Assembly (NCBI GenBank): GCA_001771545.1
Contig: MEUC01000016.1
Location: 1 to 53,607 of the forward strand
Length of the DNA stretch: 53,607 nt
From: a candidate division WOR-1 bacterium RIFOXYB2_FULL_42_35
GTDB lineage: Bacteria; Margulisbacteria; WOR-1; O2-12-FULL-45-9
Direction of reading: 5' to 3'
The translations under genes were made by a program, and so were the position numbers. The notes under the pieces were generated by a model, which made no database searches, was not told the DNA's origin, and was given only the letters and a program-made list of their open reading frames with translations. How positions within the stretch are numbered: position 1 is the first letter of the stretch; every line of letters starts with the position of its first letter. Shown here in pieces: positions 38,266 through 46,256 of this stretch.

Positions 38266-38945
38266 TGTTTTGATTTTTTAGCCTTGTTTTTCTTTGTAGA
38301 GAGCAAACGCTTGGCTGTTGTTGTCTTATTATTGACCTGTTTCTTCCTGCCTTTAAACTGAAAAGAATTAATCTTAAGAACCAGCTCCTCATTGTGCGCT
38401 TTCATCCGCTCACATTCTTTACCTAAAGCAATATTACTTTGGCGCAGCATTTGTTCGATTTTCGCCAGATCATTTAGCTGGGTCTGCTGATAACCAAATT
38501 CATCCTGCAAACAACTATTCTCCAGCTGCAAAGCCTCCTTACCGGAATCGAGCTGTTCAATTGTTTCGCGCAATTCCTTAATCCCTTTTCTTAAAACTTC
38601 GATTTCTTTGTTTTCTGTTATTTCTTCTGTGCAAACACAGTCATCAGGCATAAGCATCTCCGCAATTGCCTGTCTCCTTGTAACCAGTTCATAGCCCTTA
38701 GCCAGAGAAACACCCAGCAACGATAAGGCCAGTAAACCAGCTACTAATAAAGAACCACTTTGTGGATTGCCATGTTGAGAAAGAACATCTTGCAAACTCG
38801 GGGTATGTGCGGTGGAAAAAATAAAATTTAAAGCCAACAATAAGATTGCTAAAGCAAAAAGCCCCCCCCACAACCGAAAAAACTTATTCTTAAACATATC
38901 CTTAATTTTATTAAAAGTAGCCACGACTCTATCCTTATTGGTCAT
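38262..38945 (-). CDS. membrane-anchored coiled-coil protein
   Basis: 227 residues: two membrane segments (about 25-43 and 63-87), then a long coiled coil (about 105-190; IKELRETIEQLDSGKEALQLEN) and a Lys-rich tail (KKNKAKKSKQ). Family not recognised. AAAAGGAGATTAATA precedes the ATG. It is the first protein gene after tRNA-Phe in the same direction. Confidence 0.65.
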   Translation of the reverse strand: MTNKDRVVATFNKIKDMFKNKFFRLWGGLFALAILLLALNFIFSTAHTPSLQDVLSQHGNPQSGSLLVAGLLALSLLGVSLAKGYELVTRRQAIAEMLMPDDCVCTEEITENKEIEVLRKGIKELRETIEQLDSGKEALQLENSCLQDEFGYQQTQLNDLAKIEQMLRQSNIALGKECERMKAHNEELVLKINSFQFKGRKKQVNNKTTTAKRLLSTKKNKAKKSKQ

Positions 38946-38979
38946 TATTAATCTCCTTTTTTTTAAAAAAAAGTAGGTG

Positions 38980-39052
<73 letters not shown>

Positions 39053-39057
39053 ACCTA

Positions 39058-39130
39058 TGACCCGGATGAGATTTGAACTCATGGCCACCTGCTTAAAAGG
39101 CAGATGCTCTACCAGCTGAGCTACCGGGTC
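39058..39130 (-). tRNA. tRNA-Lys (TTT)
   Basis: A 73-nt cloverleaf: acceptor GACCCGG/CCGGGTC, anticodon loop CTTTTAA (TTT), T-arm ATGAGTTCAAATCTCAT. Five bases separate it from tRNA-Phe. Confidence 0.95.
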
Positions 39131-39186
39131 ACAAAATTACACAAATTCAATGATACCGAAAAAATGAATCTATTTCAAGAGGCAAG

Positions 39187-39780
39187 TTAATGAAGAGAAA
39201 AACTCCGACGGTGGATTGGACAAGCTCCATGTTTCTGGAGATTTTCAAAGTGCAACTTTGTACCATAACCCTTGTGCCGATCAAAGCCATAAACTGGAAA
39301 CTTTTTATGGTAGCGTAGCATGATTTTATCCCTGGTAACCTTAGCAATGATTGAAGCGGCTGCAATTGAGCACGATTTCCGGTCCCCCTTAACGATAGCA
39401 GTTTGGGGGATCTCAAGATCGAGGCTTAAATTTCCGTCAATTAATAAATGATGTGGAGCTAAAGACAAATTCAAGACTGCTTTTTTCATCGCTAAACGAG
39501 CGGCTTGATAAATATTGATCCGATCAACTAGCTGATGAGAAACAATGCCAACTCCAATTGCAACAGCCTCGCATTTTATAATCTTAAAAAGCCGTTTTCG
39601 CTTAAGCGCAGAAAGCAGCTTGGAATCATTCAAACCGTCAATTAGTTTATCTAGAATAACAGCCGCCGCAACAACCGGCCCAGCCAACGGCCCCCTGCCC
39701 GCTTCATCAATTCCGGCAATTAATCTAAACCCTTTTTCCATGAGGGCTTTTTCGTATTGATTTGAAGGGAAAGTTATCAT
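39187..39780 (-). CDS. rnhB: ribonuclease HII
   Basis: 197 residues: [20 protein letters not shown] with the first two catalytic acids, then [23 protein letters not shown] and [11 protein letters not shown]. It removes ribonucleotides from DNA. No ribosome-binding site precedes the ATG; a TATGAT lies nine bases upstream, possibly a near-leaderless -10. It leads into the two tRNAs. Confidence 0.94.
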   Translation of the reverse strand: MITFPSNQYEKALMEKGFRLIAGIDEAGRGPLAGPVVAAAVILDKLIDGLNDSKLLSALKRKRLFKIIKCEAVAIGVGIVSHQLVDRINIYQAARLAMKKAVLNLSLAPHHLLIDGNLSLDLEIPQTAIVKGDRKSCSIAAASIIAKVTRDKIMLRYHKKFPVYGFDRHKGYGTKLHFENLQKHGACPIHRRSFSLH

Positions 39781-39825
39781 AATTAATAAATCATATTTGT
39801 GGCTGAATTTATTGCTTTCAACTTT

Positions 39826-40020
39826 TTACTCATATTCCCTCGCATCCTTTCTATAACCACAATATTCACAGCCAGGATCAGCCTCAGGCAACTTATCACT
39901 CACTAAGCACTCACGTGCCTTTATAATGTTAGGCTCAACCCATTGATCATTGCCAGTATAAAGTATCAACGAAGGCTGTTTTGAAGCGGGATCAAATAAA
40001 TTTCTGGTTTTTTGCACCAT
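39826..40020 (-). pseudogene. internally deleted PD-(D/E)XK-type protein, 64 residues
   Basis: The frame starts QKTRNLFDPASKQP and jumps to LILYTGNDQWVEP and a Cys-rich end DPGCEYCGYRKDA. From memory, longer proteins of a PD-(D/E)XK-like family start and end in this way, so the catalytic middle seems to have been lost in frame. It is coupled to the nadE stop (TAATG). It could instead be a genuine small CxxC protein. Confidence 0.45.
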
Positions 40021-40760
40021 TATGGCTGAAAGATTGGCAGCAGATTAAATTTATGAGCACAACTTGTCATCTTTTGCTGAACTTTTTTTACCTGACATTC
40101 ATCTAAACCTGTTAAATCTCCCTTTTCTAAACCAACAATGATCTTATCTAGTTCTGCATAGCGGATCCCCATCTCTTCCTCATCTGTCTGACCCAACCAC
40201 AGTCCTGCTGAGGGTGGTTTTTCGATAATAACTTCTGGAACACCAAGTTCTTGGGCTAATTCTCTAACCTGGGATTTCAAGAGTGCTGCTAACGGTAAGA
40301 TATCCACTCCCCCATCCCCATACTTAGTACAATATCCCATCACCGCTTCAGATTTATTGCCGGTCCCAACCACTAAATAATTATTCTTATTAGCATGATA
40401 ATAAAGAGACAACATTCTTAACCTTGGCTTAATATTAGCGGCCGCCAAATTGTTTTTTTCGCCCTCAAACGGTTTACCTTCCAATTGGACATAGAGCTGA
40501 TCATAGGCAAAGCGTAGATCTATCAACCTGGTAGGGATAGCAAATTTACTGGCTAACAACTGAGCATGCTTTATATCTTCATCGTTACTAAAACAGGGCA
40601 TCAGCAGACCCAAAACGTTTTCCGGGAAGATTTGCTTACACAACACCCCGACAACCGCAGAGTCAATGCCGCCGGAAAGACCAAAAACGCAACCCTTGGC
40701 CCCAGCATTTTTGACTTGTTCTTTGATCCAGATTGAAAGTTTATCGGAGAGAGTATTCAT
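40020..40760 (-). CDS. nadE: NAD synthetase
   Basis: 246 residues from the ATG at 40760: PP-loop GLSGGIDSAVVGVL, TGNKSEAVMGYCTKYGDGG and PSAGLWLGQTDEEE. It amidates nicotinate adenine dinucleotide, probably with ammonia, as no glutaminase domain is present. The earlier in-frame start at 40838 is rejected: TTGCAA-17-TATAAT lies seven bases before 40760, inside the end of the radical SAM gene, and predicts a leaderless message. Confidence 0.93.
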   Translation of the reverse strand: MNTLSDKLSIWIKEQVKNAGAKGCVFGLSGGIDSAVVGVLCKQIFPENVLGLLMPCFSNDEDIKHAQLLASKFAIPTRLIDLRFAYDQLYVQLEGKPFEGEKNNLAAANIKPRLRMLSLYYHANKNNYLVVGTGNKSEAVMGYCTKYGDGGVDILPLAALLKSQVRELAQELGVPEVIIEKPPSAGLWLGQTDEEEMGIRYAELDKIIVGLEKGDLTGLDECQVKKVQQKMTSCAHKFNLLPIFQP

Positions 40761-40767
40761 TGAAGAA

Positions 40768-40796
40768 ATTATAGAAGGATTATTTTGTGTTTGCAA
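40768..40796 (-). promoter_or_regulatory. promoter of nadE, leaderless
   Basis: TTGCAA (40796-40791), 17 bp, perfect TATAAT (40773-40768), seven bases to the ATG. It separates the housekeeping nadE from the peptide-modification locus upstream. Confidence 0.75.
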
Positions 40797-41904
40797 TAGC
40801 AGCTGATCTAGCATGAGCAACCTGACAAAAGAAATCAACTACGGAATCCATTCCCCCTGTTTCCAGATAAGCATGCGCCGGGCACCACAAACAGAGATTA
40901 ATAATTGCACACTTGCGGCATTTGTTTAAAAATTCCTTGTTTTGAGAGCGCATCGCTCTTACTTTGGGAACAAACTTCTCCCAGGCTTCTTTTAACGTTC
41001 CCCTTTTGAGGTCATAAATAGTATCCGGATGCCAAAGAGAAGAACACAAGCGGAAAAAACCTTCATAGCTTAAAGAAAAACTGCCGTTGCCTGCCCCGCA
41101 GCGAAAGAGATGGTCGCAAACATGTTTTTCAAATTCAGGGTTAATTAATTTGTCGCAGCCTTTTTTTAACGCACCGAAACGTTCTTCGTCAGCTTTTTCA
41201 ACTGCTGCTACTTCGTCAGGGCTTAAACGTTCGGCTTTAATCAACTCGTTTCGTTCTGGGTTACGGTCAAAGCGCAAATGCAATTGCGGATCAAAGCGAA
41301 AGTAATCTTTGGTCCGTTCCCGACAAAAATTAGAAATTTCTGGTAATTCATGAAGATTGGATTTTAAGGCCATTGTTTTAAATCTGATTCTGACCCCTGT
41401 TTCCATCAGCAAAGTAAGCCCCCGCATAAAAGCCTCAAAAGACCCGGGCTTGCGGCTGATTTTTTCGTAGGTTTCCTTTGTTACTCCGTAAACAGTAACT
41501 TCAATATCACGGGGAGGATATTTTTTAAAGAATTCCGCATGTTTTTTGGTGACCAAGCAGGCATTGGTAAAAACAGACAGCAACAGCCCTTTTTTCTTAA
41601 GCATCATATAGAGCTCAAAAAAGTCTGGGCGTAAAAGAGGTTCCCCGCCGGTAATTAAACACCACAAAGCCCCTAATTCTACTGCCTGGTCTGCAAGATT
41701 GCTGATTTGTTCAAGCGTTAACTCTTTTTTTCTCGCTTCTTGGTCGCCAGCCGGAAGGTTGATATAGCAATGGGAACAATCGTTATTACAGCGCGCAGTA
41801 ACTTCCAAGTCAAAAGAAACCAATCCCCTGTTTTTGTTGTGTTTCATCTTGTCCCAGAGGGCAAATTCCGGGAGAGGAATGGAAGAAGAAAATGATTCAC
41901 TCAC
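40780..41904 (-). CDS. radical SAM/SPASM peptide-modifying enzyme 1
   Basis: 374 residues. Cluster motif ARCNNDCSHCYINLP (CxxxCxxC, about residue 36), TGGEPLLRPDF, then a C-terminal SPASM domain with C(GAG), C(SSL), CRKC, CLWC and a final C binding auxiliary clusters. SPASM enzymes of this shape install thioether or C-C links in ribosomal peptides. The GTG start has AAGGAG upstream and overlaps the S26 peptidase stop by 8 bp. It ends the unit pqqD-S26-rSAM. It is a paralogue of the enzymes at 46302 and 49138. Confidence 0.88.
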   Translation of the reverse strand: MSESFSSSIPLPEFALWDKMKHNKNRGLVSFDLEVTARCNNDCSHCYINLPAGDQEARKKELTLEQISNLADQAVELGALWCLITGGEPLLRPDFFELYMMLKKKGLLLSVFTNACLVTKKHAEFFKKYPPRDIEVTVYGVTKETYEKISRKPGSFEAFMRGLTLLMETGVRIRFKTMALKSNLHELPEISNFCRERTKDYFRFDPQLHLRFDRNPERNELIKAERLSPDEVAAVEKADEERFGALKKGCDKLINPEFEKHVCDHLFRCGAGNGSFSLSYEGFFRLCSSLWHPDTIYDLKRGTLKEAWEKFVPKVRAMRSQNKEFLNKCRKCAIINLCLWCPAHAYLETGGMDSVVDFFCQVAHARSAAIANTK

Positions 41905-42388
41905 CTTTAATTCTCCTTATAAGGTTTAAAAACTGACGCGGAAAAAAGAATAACATGAAAAAGAGGTTGTAACAACTTAACCATGCAATAAAATGGCATT
42001 CAGGCCCAATCCCGGCAAAGGCATCTTTTCCGTTTCTCTCTACTCTCGCTACTTTTCCCAATATGTTTTGCAAAGGGATTTTTCCGTCTCTTTCCATAGT
42101 ATTATCGCCTTTGATTAAATACTGGTCATTTTTTTTAGCAATAATACGATGCACTACCAGTTTTTGCCTGCAAGGCCGGACAAACGCAACTACTTCACCA
42201 ATATTGTAGCCATCCGAAGATTTTGCAATAGTTAAAACATCTTCGTCTTTGATAAACGGGGACATACTTCCGCCTTTGGCTTTAAAACGGAAAAGCCCCC
42301 CTTTTTCGTGCACAGCTTGCATTAGGCCGATTAGTTGGGGGCTGTAGAGGGAGATTTCTTTTTTTTCTTGGGTCAAAGCAGTAGACAT
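41897..42388 (-). CDS. S24/S26-family peptidase of the peptide locus
   Basis: 163 residues. Catalytic Ser in FKAKGGSMSPFI (about residue 42), a likely general-base Lys in QKLVVHRII, DNTMERDG, and a hydrophobic C-terminal helix (FFMLFFFPRQFL). Such S26-like peptidases accompany PqqD/radical SAM loci and are candidates for leader removal; this is inference here. It starts 5 bp after the PqqD stop without a ribosome-binding site. Confidence 0.85.
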   Translation of the reverse strand: MSTALTQEKKEISLYSPQLIGLMQAVHEKGGLFRFKAKGGSMSPFIKDEDVLTIAKSSDGYNIGEVVAFVRPCRQKLVVHRIIAKKNDQYLIKGDNTMERDGKIPLQNILGKVARVERNGKDAFAGIGPECHFIAWLSCYNLFFMLFFFPRQFLNLIRRIKGE

Positions 42389-42393
42389 CTATG

Positions 42394-42702
42394 TTATGAA
42401 GCAATGGTCAGCATTTGTCTTTTTAAAAGCTCTTCAGTCAACCCCAAAACATCTTTTTCAATCTCTTCTTTAGGCGCCTCAAATTCTGCCACTAACTCAT
42501 CAATAATTGTTTTCAAGCTCTTCTTGCCGTCCAATCTTTTCCAGATCTCTTTGCCGGTATCATTGAGCGTAAAAAGCTCGTCTTCCATGTCACCTACGCC
42601 AGAAACCAAAGGGACAATAATCAGTTCTCCTTCTATCTCGCGGGCAACGATCTTTTCGGACGGTAGATAAATAGCGCTAGTATTTATAATTGCTTCAGTC
42701 AT
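42394..42702 (-). CDS. PqqD-like leader-peptide-binding protein
   Basis: 102 residues with the PqqD winged-helix pattern: DELFTLNDTGKEIWKRLDG, SLKTIIDELVAEFEAP and a final VLGLTEELLKRQML. PqqD domains hold the precursor leader and present it to the radical SAM enzyme. AAGGAGGG precedes the ATG and a TATAAT lies about 16 bases further upstream with no good -35. A shortened copy lies across the neighbouring ATPase at 43973-44065. Confidence 0.88.
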   Translation of the reverse strand: MTEAIINTSAIYLPSEKIVAREIEGELIIVPLVSGVGDMEDELFTLNDTGKEIWKRLDGKKSLKTIIDELVAEFEAPKEEIEKDVLGLTEELLKRQMLTIAS

Positions 42703-42781
42703 GATCCCTCCTTAATAGAATTATAGCAAAAATATCCGCGACTAGCTATTTGGCAATTACGTTGCAGATAACAAAAGCCAC

Positions 42782-43909
42782 TTAAGCAACAAACCCCAAA
42801 AAGTTTTCTTTATTAACTACCTCATAGGAAGCATTTTTATATGTTTCCAGCCAAATACGTGGAGGCTTTTTCTTTTTATCTCCCCACTTAAACTCAAATC
42901 CAAACAGTTTTCCATCACGCTCTTCAACCAGATCAATTTCTTTTTGATCATAGGTGCGCCAAAAATAAATATTCGCGTAAATATCCAGGTAGGCGCGCTT
43001 CTTCAACCTTTCAATAAACAAAAAATTCTCCCATAATTGTCCGGCATCGTTTCTGGCCTCAAGCAAATTAAAATTATTAATTACCGCATTGCGTATGCCA
43101 TTATCCAAAAAATAATACTTGGCGGTTTTTGACACTTCTTTACGCAAATTCCTGGAAAAGCCTCTTACCCGCAAAATAACAAAGGCCTTTTCCAGCAAAT
43201 CAAGGTACCTTTCAATTGTTTGTTTGCTCAAATCAAGCGCATTGCTTAATTCGTTCAACGAAACTTCATTCCCCACTTGAAAAGCCAGCAGCCGCAATAA
43301 GTCCGACAATTTGTCTGCATTGCGAAGGTTCTCCAATTCAAGGATATCTTTATATAGATATGAATCGCGCAGCAATTCCAAATATTCTCGCTTTTCAGCA
43401 TAGCTTTTTTTTAATAACGTTTCCGGATAAGAGCCATAAATCAACAAGTCCCCCAGCATTTTATTGGCTTCATAACTTTGAAATTGTGCGGAAATTTCCA
43501 GCACTGAAATAGGAAACAATTTAAAAACTCGCTGGCGGCCGGTCAGGGGTTCCCCTATGCGGTTCGATAAATCAAAAGAAGAAGAACCTGTAGCAATTAC
43601 TTTAATGCCAGGGATATGATCAACCATTAATTTCAAAACCAGACCGATTTCCGGTATTCTTTGGGCTTCGTCGATTACAATAAGCTCATATCCGCCAAAA
43701 AACTGCTTGATCTTGTCTATTTCCTGCGTTTTTAAAACATCCCTAAGATTCCCATCATCCCCAAAACCTAAAAAATACTTTCCTGAAAAATCCTTTAAAA
43801 AAGCATTAAGCAGAGTTGTTTTACCTGCCCTTCTCGGCCCATACAAGACCAAAACCTTATTAGGCTCAAGTAAAGATGGAATCTTATCTAAATAGTATCT
43901 TTTATACAT
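42782..43909 (-). CDS. AAA+ ATPase with DUF4143 domain, copy 1
   Basis: 375 residues: Walker A YGPRRAGKTTLL (about 24-31), Walker B ELIVIDEAQRIPE, sensor TGSSSFDLSN, winged helix, and a C-terminal DUF4143 part with EIDLVEERDGKLFGFEFKWG, the E-x-D...E-x-K pattern of a nuclease-like fold. Biochemical role unknown. It has its own promoter (43922-43950) and lies between intact pqqD and a pqqD fragment, so it looks inserted in the RiPP unit. Confidence 0.82.
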   Translation of the reverse strand: MYKRYYLDKIPSLLEPNKVLVLYGPRRAGKTTLLNAFLKDFSGKYFLGFGDDGNLRDVLKTQEIDKIKQFFGGYELIVIDEAQRIPEIGLVLKLMVDHIPGIKVIATGSSSFDLSNRIGEPLTGRQRVFKLFPISVLEISAQFQSYEANKMLGDLLIYGSYPETLLKKSYAEKREYLELLRDSYLYKDILELENLRNADKLSDLLRLLAFQVGNEVSLNELSNALDLSKQTIERYLDLLEKAFVILRVRGFSRNLRKEVSKTAKYYFLDNGIRNAVINNFNLLEARNDAGQLWENFLFIERLKKRAYLDIYANIYFWRTYDQKEIDLVEERDGKLFGFEFKWGDKKKKPPRIWLETYKNASYEVVNKENFLGFVA

Positions 43910-43921
43910 ATCGCGGAGTTA

Positions 43922-43950
43922 AAGTTACCATTTTAAGGCTAATTTGTCAA
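43922..43950 (-). promoter_or_regulatory. promoter of DUF4143 ATPase 1
   Basis: Perfect TTGACA (43950-43945), 17 bp, TAACTT (43927-43922). Start near 43915, a leader of about six bases. Confidence 0.55.
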
Positions 43951-43972
43951 GTTTTATTGCCATATTAACAAA

Positions 43973-44065
43973 TTACAGCGTAAAAAGCTCGTCTTCCATG
44001 TCGCCAATTTCTATCTCGCGGGCAACGATCTTTTCGGAAGGGATATATACTTTTTCTTTTTCCAT
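43973..44065 (-). pseudogene. PqqD remnant, 30 codons
   Basis: A frame with CAGGAGGACTTTATT before its ATG encodes MEKEKVYIPSEKIVAREIE followed by IGDMEDELFTL and a stop. It matches pqqD (42394-42702) over two blocks: 30 identical bases (44009-44038 versus 42631-42660) and ~26 more after an in-frame gap of 12 codons. Sequence identity ends at the codon before the stop, toward ATPase 1. The helical half needed for leader binding is missing. Confidence 0.8.
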
Positions 44066-44110
44066 AATAAAGTCCTCCTGCTCAAAAATTTAAAACAACC
44101 AAACTAAAGA

Positions 44111-44299
44111 CTAAGAAGCACCTAACGCATTGCAAAGCGGCACACAAGCCGGCTCATCATTGGAATAACATCGTTCATGATCATAATCTGGCCCTGAAGG
44201 GGTAAATCCACCATTTTTGCAAGCAACCAGCACTGCTTCTTCCTGTTTTCCGCGAGTCAAAACCATTAATTGAGGCTGAATCCATTTTCTTTTTTCCAT
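44111..44299 (-). CDS. RiPP precursor peptide A1, four-Cys core
   Basis: 62 residues. The leader WIQPQLMVLTRGKQEEAVL is shared with the peptides at 44506 and 47553. After it come four Cys: VACK, ERCYSND, PACVP and LCNALG. The core is Gly/Pro/Asp-rich. The leader should be bound by PqqD and the core modified by a radical SAM enzyme. GGGAGG lies seven bases before the ATG. The precursor role is inferred from motif sharing and neighbours. Confidence 0.8.
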   Translation of the reverse strand: MEKRKWIQPQLMVLTRGKQEEAVLVACKNGGFTPSGPDYDHERCYSNDEPACVPLCNALGAS

Positions 44300-44326
44300 A
44301 AAACACCTCCCAATTCATTTGTGGCT

Positions 44327-44356
44327 ATTCTACTACAGAGAGAAGGAGGAAGGCAA
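44327..44356 (-). promoter_or_regulatory. promoter of precursor A1
   Basis: TTGCCT (44356-44351), 18 bp, TAGAAT (44332-44327); the leader would be ~20 nt and include the ribosome-binding site. Confidence 0.5.
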
Positions 44357-44377
44357 CAATATTAATTAAAATTATTG

Positions 44378-44383
44378 TATAAT
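44378..44383 (+). promoter_or_regulatory. -10 box before the S26 remnant
   Basis: A perfect TATAAT six bases before an ATG on the plus strand. No convincing -35. Confidence 0.4.
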
Positions 44384-44389
44384 AAAAAC

Positions 44390-44509
44390 ATGCCAGAAGA
44401 GAGCTTAAAATTCCAGGCTCGAGGGACAAGTTTGTCCCCGCTAATTTTTAACGGTGAAATAATCACCGCAGCAACAACAAGAACCTTTAATACTATAGAA
44501 GTCGCCTAA
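44390..44509 (+). pseudogene. truncated S24/S26 peptidase remnant
   Basis: A 39-codon frame starting MPEESLKFQARGTSLSPLIF, then NGEIITAATTR. It aligns with the Ser box of the intact peptidase at 41897 (FKAKGGSMSPFI) and the following strand, then stops before the Lys box. It runs opposite to the rest of the locus and its last bases overlap precursor A2. A TATAAT suggests it was once a leaderless gene. Confidence 0.65.
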
Positions 44510-44700
44510 GACCCTTCAACGCTCCAACATCTACCATCTATTGGACATTCTTCGCCAGCATAGCAGCTATCATGATACCCATCGGAACCAGTAGTGATTC
44601 CAGCTGTCTTACACCCAGACAGGACCGCCTCCTGGCGAGATCCCCTTGACAACACAATGAGCGCGGGTTTCTTCCATCTGTTTTTTGCGCTTTTTCCCAT
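44506..44700 (-). CDS. RiPP precursor peptide A2, four-Cys core
   Basis: 64 residues from the ATG at 44700 (GKSAKNRWKKPALIVLSRG, then SRQEAVLSGCK). The core has Cys in SGCK, DSCYAG, EECPID and GRCWSV. GGGGGAAGGA precedes this ATG; the longer frame from 44769 runs through the GA tract and is unlikely to be coding. The promoter region contains the variable (GA)10 tract. The stop overlaps the S26 remnant on the other strand. Confidence 0.8.
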   Translation of the reverse strand: MGKSAKNRWKKPALIVLSRGSRQEAVLSGCKTAGITTGSDGYHDSCYAGEECPIDGRCWSVEGS

Positions 44701-44735
44701 GATTATCCTTCCCCCTTTTTTCTTTGCTGGTTGTA

Positions 44736-44769
44736 ATAATACAAGAGAGAGAGAGAGAGAGAGAGTCAA
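44736..44769 (-). promoter_or_regulatory. putative phase-variable promoter of precursor A2
   Basis: TTGACT (44769-44764) and TATTAT (44741-44736) flank a spacer of 22 bp made almost wholly of the CT/GA tract. Loss of two or three dinucleotides would give a near-optimal 18- or 16-bp spacer. Confidence 0.5.
44745..44765. repeat. (GA)10 microsatellite
   Basis: 21 bases of perfect GA dinucleotide, the longest simple dinucleotide tract I see in the window, between a radical SAM remnant and precursor A2. Confidence 0.95.
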
Positions 44770-44854
44770 GTGATAATTTTAGCCCTTTTATCTGCCAGCC
44801 GAGCTATTCGGGTTTTCCACTCCACCACCTCCCACGCCTTCTCCCCTTTTTCAG
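44766..44854 (-). pseudogene. 3' remnant of a radical SAM gene
   Basis: The frame EKGEKAWEVVEWKTRIARLA, then DKRAKIIT-stop, repeats the C-terminus of the enzyme at 46302 (EKGEKGWEVGEWKARIARLA). The DNA at 44785-44853 matches 46309-46377 at 65 of 69 bases. ATPase 2 lies exactly between the two copies. Confidence 0.85.
44785..44853. repeat. left copy of 69-bp direct repeat flanking ATPase 2
   Basis: Direct repeat partner of 46309-46377, same orientation, four mismatches by eye. Confidence 0.85.
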
Positions 44855-44899
44855 GCAATAATAAAAGCCCTTCTTTTTAGGTAACAAGTTAAATTTTTT

Positions 44900-46240
44900 C
44901 TAAATCAATTCCTGGAGCAAAAGCTTCCAAAGGGGGATAAAGACTATAGAATACTTGCCTTTTGTTATTGTCTTATCAATATCTTTTGTCGCGATTACAA
45001 GAGTAGCACAATTTAATTCTTTCGCGGCGGAAAGCAGGGCTTTTATTTCTCTTTCTTTCACGTTAGCTGCCCTCATATCGTAGGAAACTTGAACCAGCAT
45101 GGCTATTTCCTGGCCTTTTTTAACGGCAAAATCAACGTCTTCCTGCTTATCGTTTTTCCAATAAAAAATATTTTCTTTTCCGTATTTCTTTAGAAGATAG
45201 ATTGCCGCGATATTTTCATATACCCTGCCAATGTTTGAGGAAAAATTCACGGTTGCGGCATTTATGATTCCCGTATCTATGCAGTAATATTTTTTGGGAT
45301 ACAATTTCCGCTCTTTCACCTTATAGGAAAAAATTGGAACCTGAAAGATCAGGAAAGCTTCTTCAAGATATGACAAGATTTGCAGGATTAAGTTTGGGGA
45401 AATTTTTCTTTGGACAAGTACTGCGGCGGCATTTCTCGTCCTATTGGCGCTTGAAAGGGAAGAAAAACTGTTTAAGGCAAGTTCCGCCACAAGTTTTATT
45501 ATTGAAACATCTTTTCCTTTGTGCCTCGCGACAACATCCCTATAAATGATGCCTTCAAACACTTCTTTTAGGTATTGCAGTTTCAGGGATTCATCTTTTT
45601 CAAGCACAACTTGCGGGAACCCCCCATAGGTTAAATATTCCCTGAAAAGCTTCTCCCAAAGCGGCTTCTTTCCCAGCAATTGGTGCTTCTTGTTGATTTC
45701 ATGGCCGCAAAACAACAGGAATTCTTTAAAGCTCAACGGGAATACTTCACAGGTAAAGATTCTCCCGGTCAAAGCCGTAGCTAGCTTGGAATAAAGCAAT
45801 TTAGAAGAGGAGCCGGTGATTATTATTTTTACATTTTCTTTTTTTTCCGTTAACAGCCTAACCCATTTTTCCCAATTAGGGACATTTTGTATTTCATCCA
45901 GGACAAGATAGGCTTCTTCTTTTTTGGATACTATTTCGCGATACGCGCCGTAGATATTATCAAGCAGATCGGTGCCAAGATATGGGCCGAATTTCGGATC
46001 TTCAAGCAATACGTATAAAGTATTTTCCAAAGATTGGCCGGCGGCGGCTTCAAGCGCTTGTTTTGCCAAAAAAGTTTTGCCCGCCCTTCTTACACCGATA
46101 ATCGCGGTTATCATCCCTTTTCCGCTCGTATATTTCTTTAATGCGTCAAGATACAGGCCTCTTTTGATGCCGGAATCCTGCTTTTTCCCCCAGCTATTGA
46201 GCGGCGCCAAAGTTTCGATTATTTCTTCTTTGCTAAGCAT
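44900..46240 (-). CDS. AAA+ ATPase with DUF4143 domain, copy 2
   Basis: 446 residues: Walker A IGVRRAGKTFLAK (about 49-56), Walker B AYLVLDEIQNVPNWEKW, sensor TGSSSKLLYSK, winged helix and DUF4143 domain. The C-terminal QEDVDFAVKKGQ ... LVQVSYD has V-D but lacks the E-x-K lysine of copies 1 and 3, so any nuclease activity is doubtful. AAGGAG lies ten bases before the ATG; the promoter is at 46277-46305. The gene is bracketed by a 69-bp repeat of the radical SAM 3' end. Confidence 0.82.
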   Translation of the reverse strand: MLSKEEIIETLAPLNSWGKKQDSGIKRGLYLDALKKYTSGKGMITAIIGVRRAGKTFLAKQALEAAAGQSLENTLYVLLEDPKFGPYLGTDLLDNIYGAYREIVSKKEEAYLVLDEIQNVPNWEKWVRLLTEKKENVKIIITGSSSKLLYSKLATALTGRIFTCEVFPLSFKEFLLFCGHEINKKHQLLGKKPLWEKLFREYLTYGGFPQVVLEKDESLKLQYLKEVFEGIIYRDVVARHKGKDVSIIKLVAELALNSFSSLSSANRTRNAAAVLVQRKISPNLILQILSYLEEAFLIFQVPIFSYKVKERKLYPKKYYCIDTGIINAATVNFSSNIGRVYENIAAIYLLKKYGKENIFYWKNDKQEDVDFAVKKGQEIAMLVQVSYDMRAANVKEREIKALLSAAKELNCATLVIATKDIDKTITKGKYSIVFIPLWKLLLQELI

Positions 46241-46256
46241 AATTCATATTCTCCTT

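Noticed and set aside
44506..44769. Longer frame (87 residues) for precursor A2 from the TTG at 44769
   Set aside because: The extension is Leu/Ser dipeptides read from the GA tract; a strong ribosome-binding site sits before the inner ATG at 44700, where the shared leader begins.
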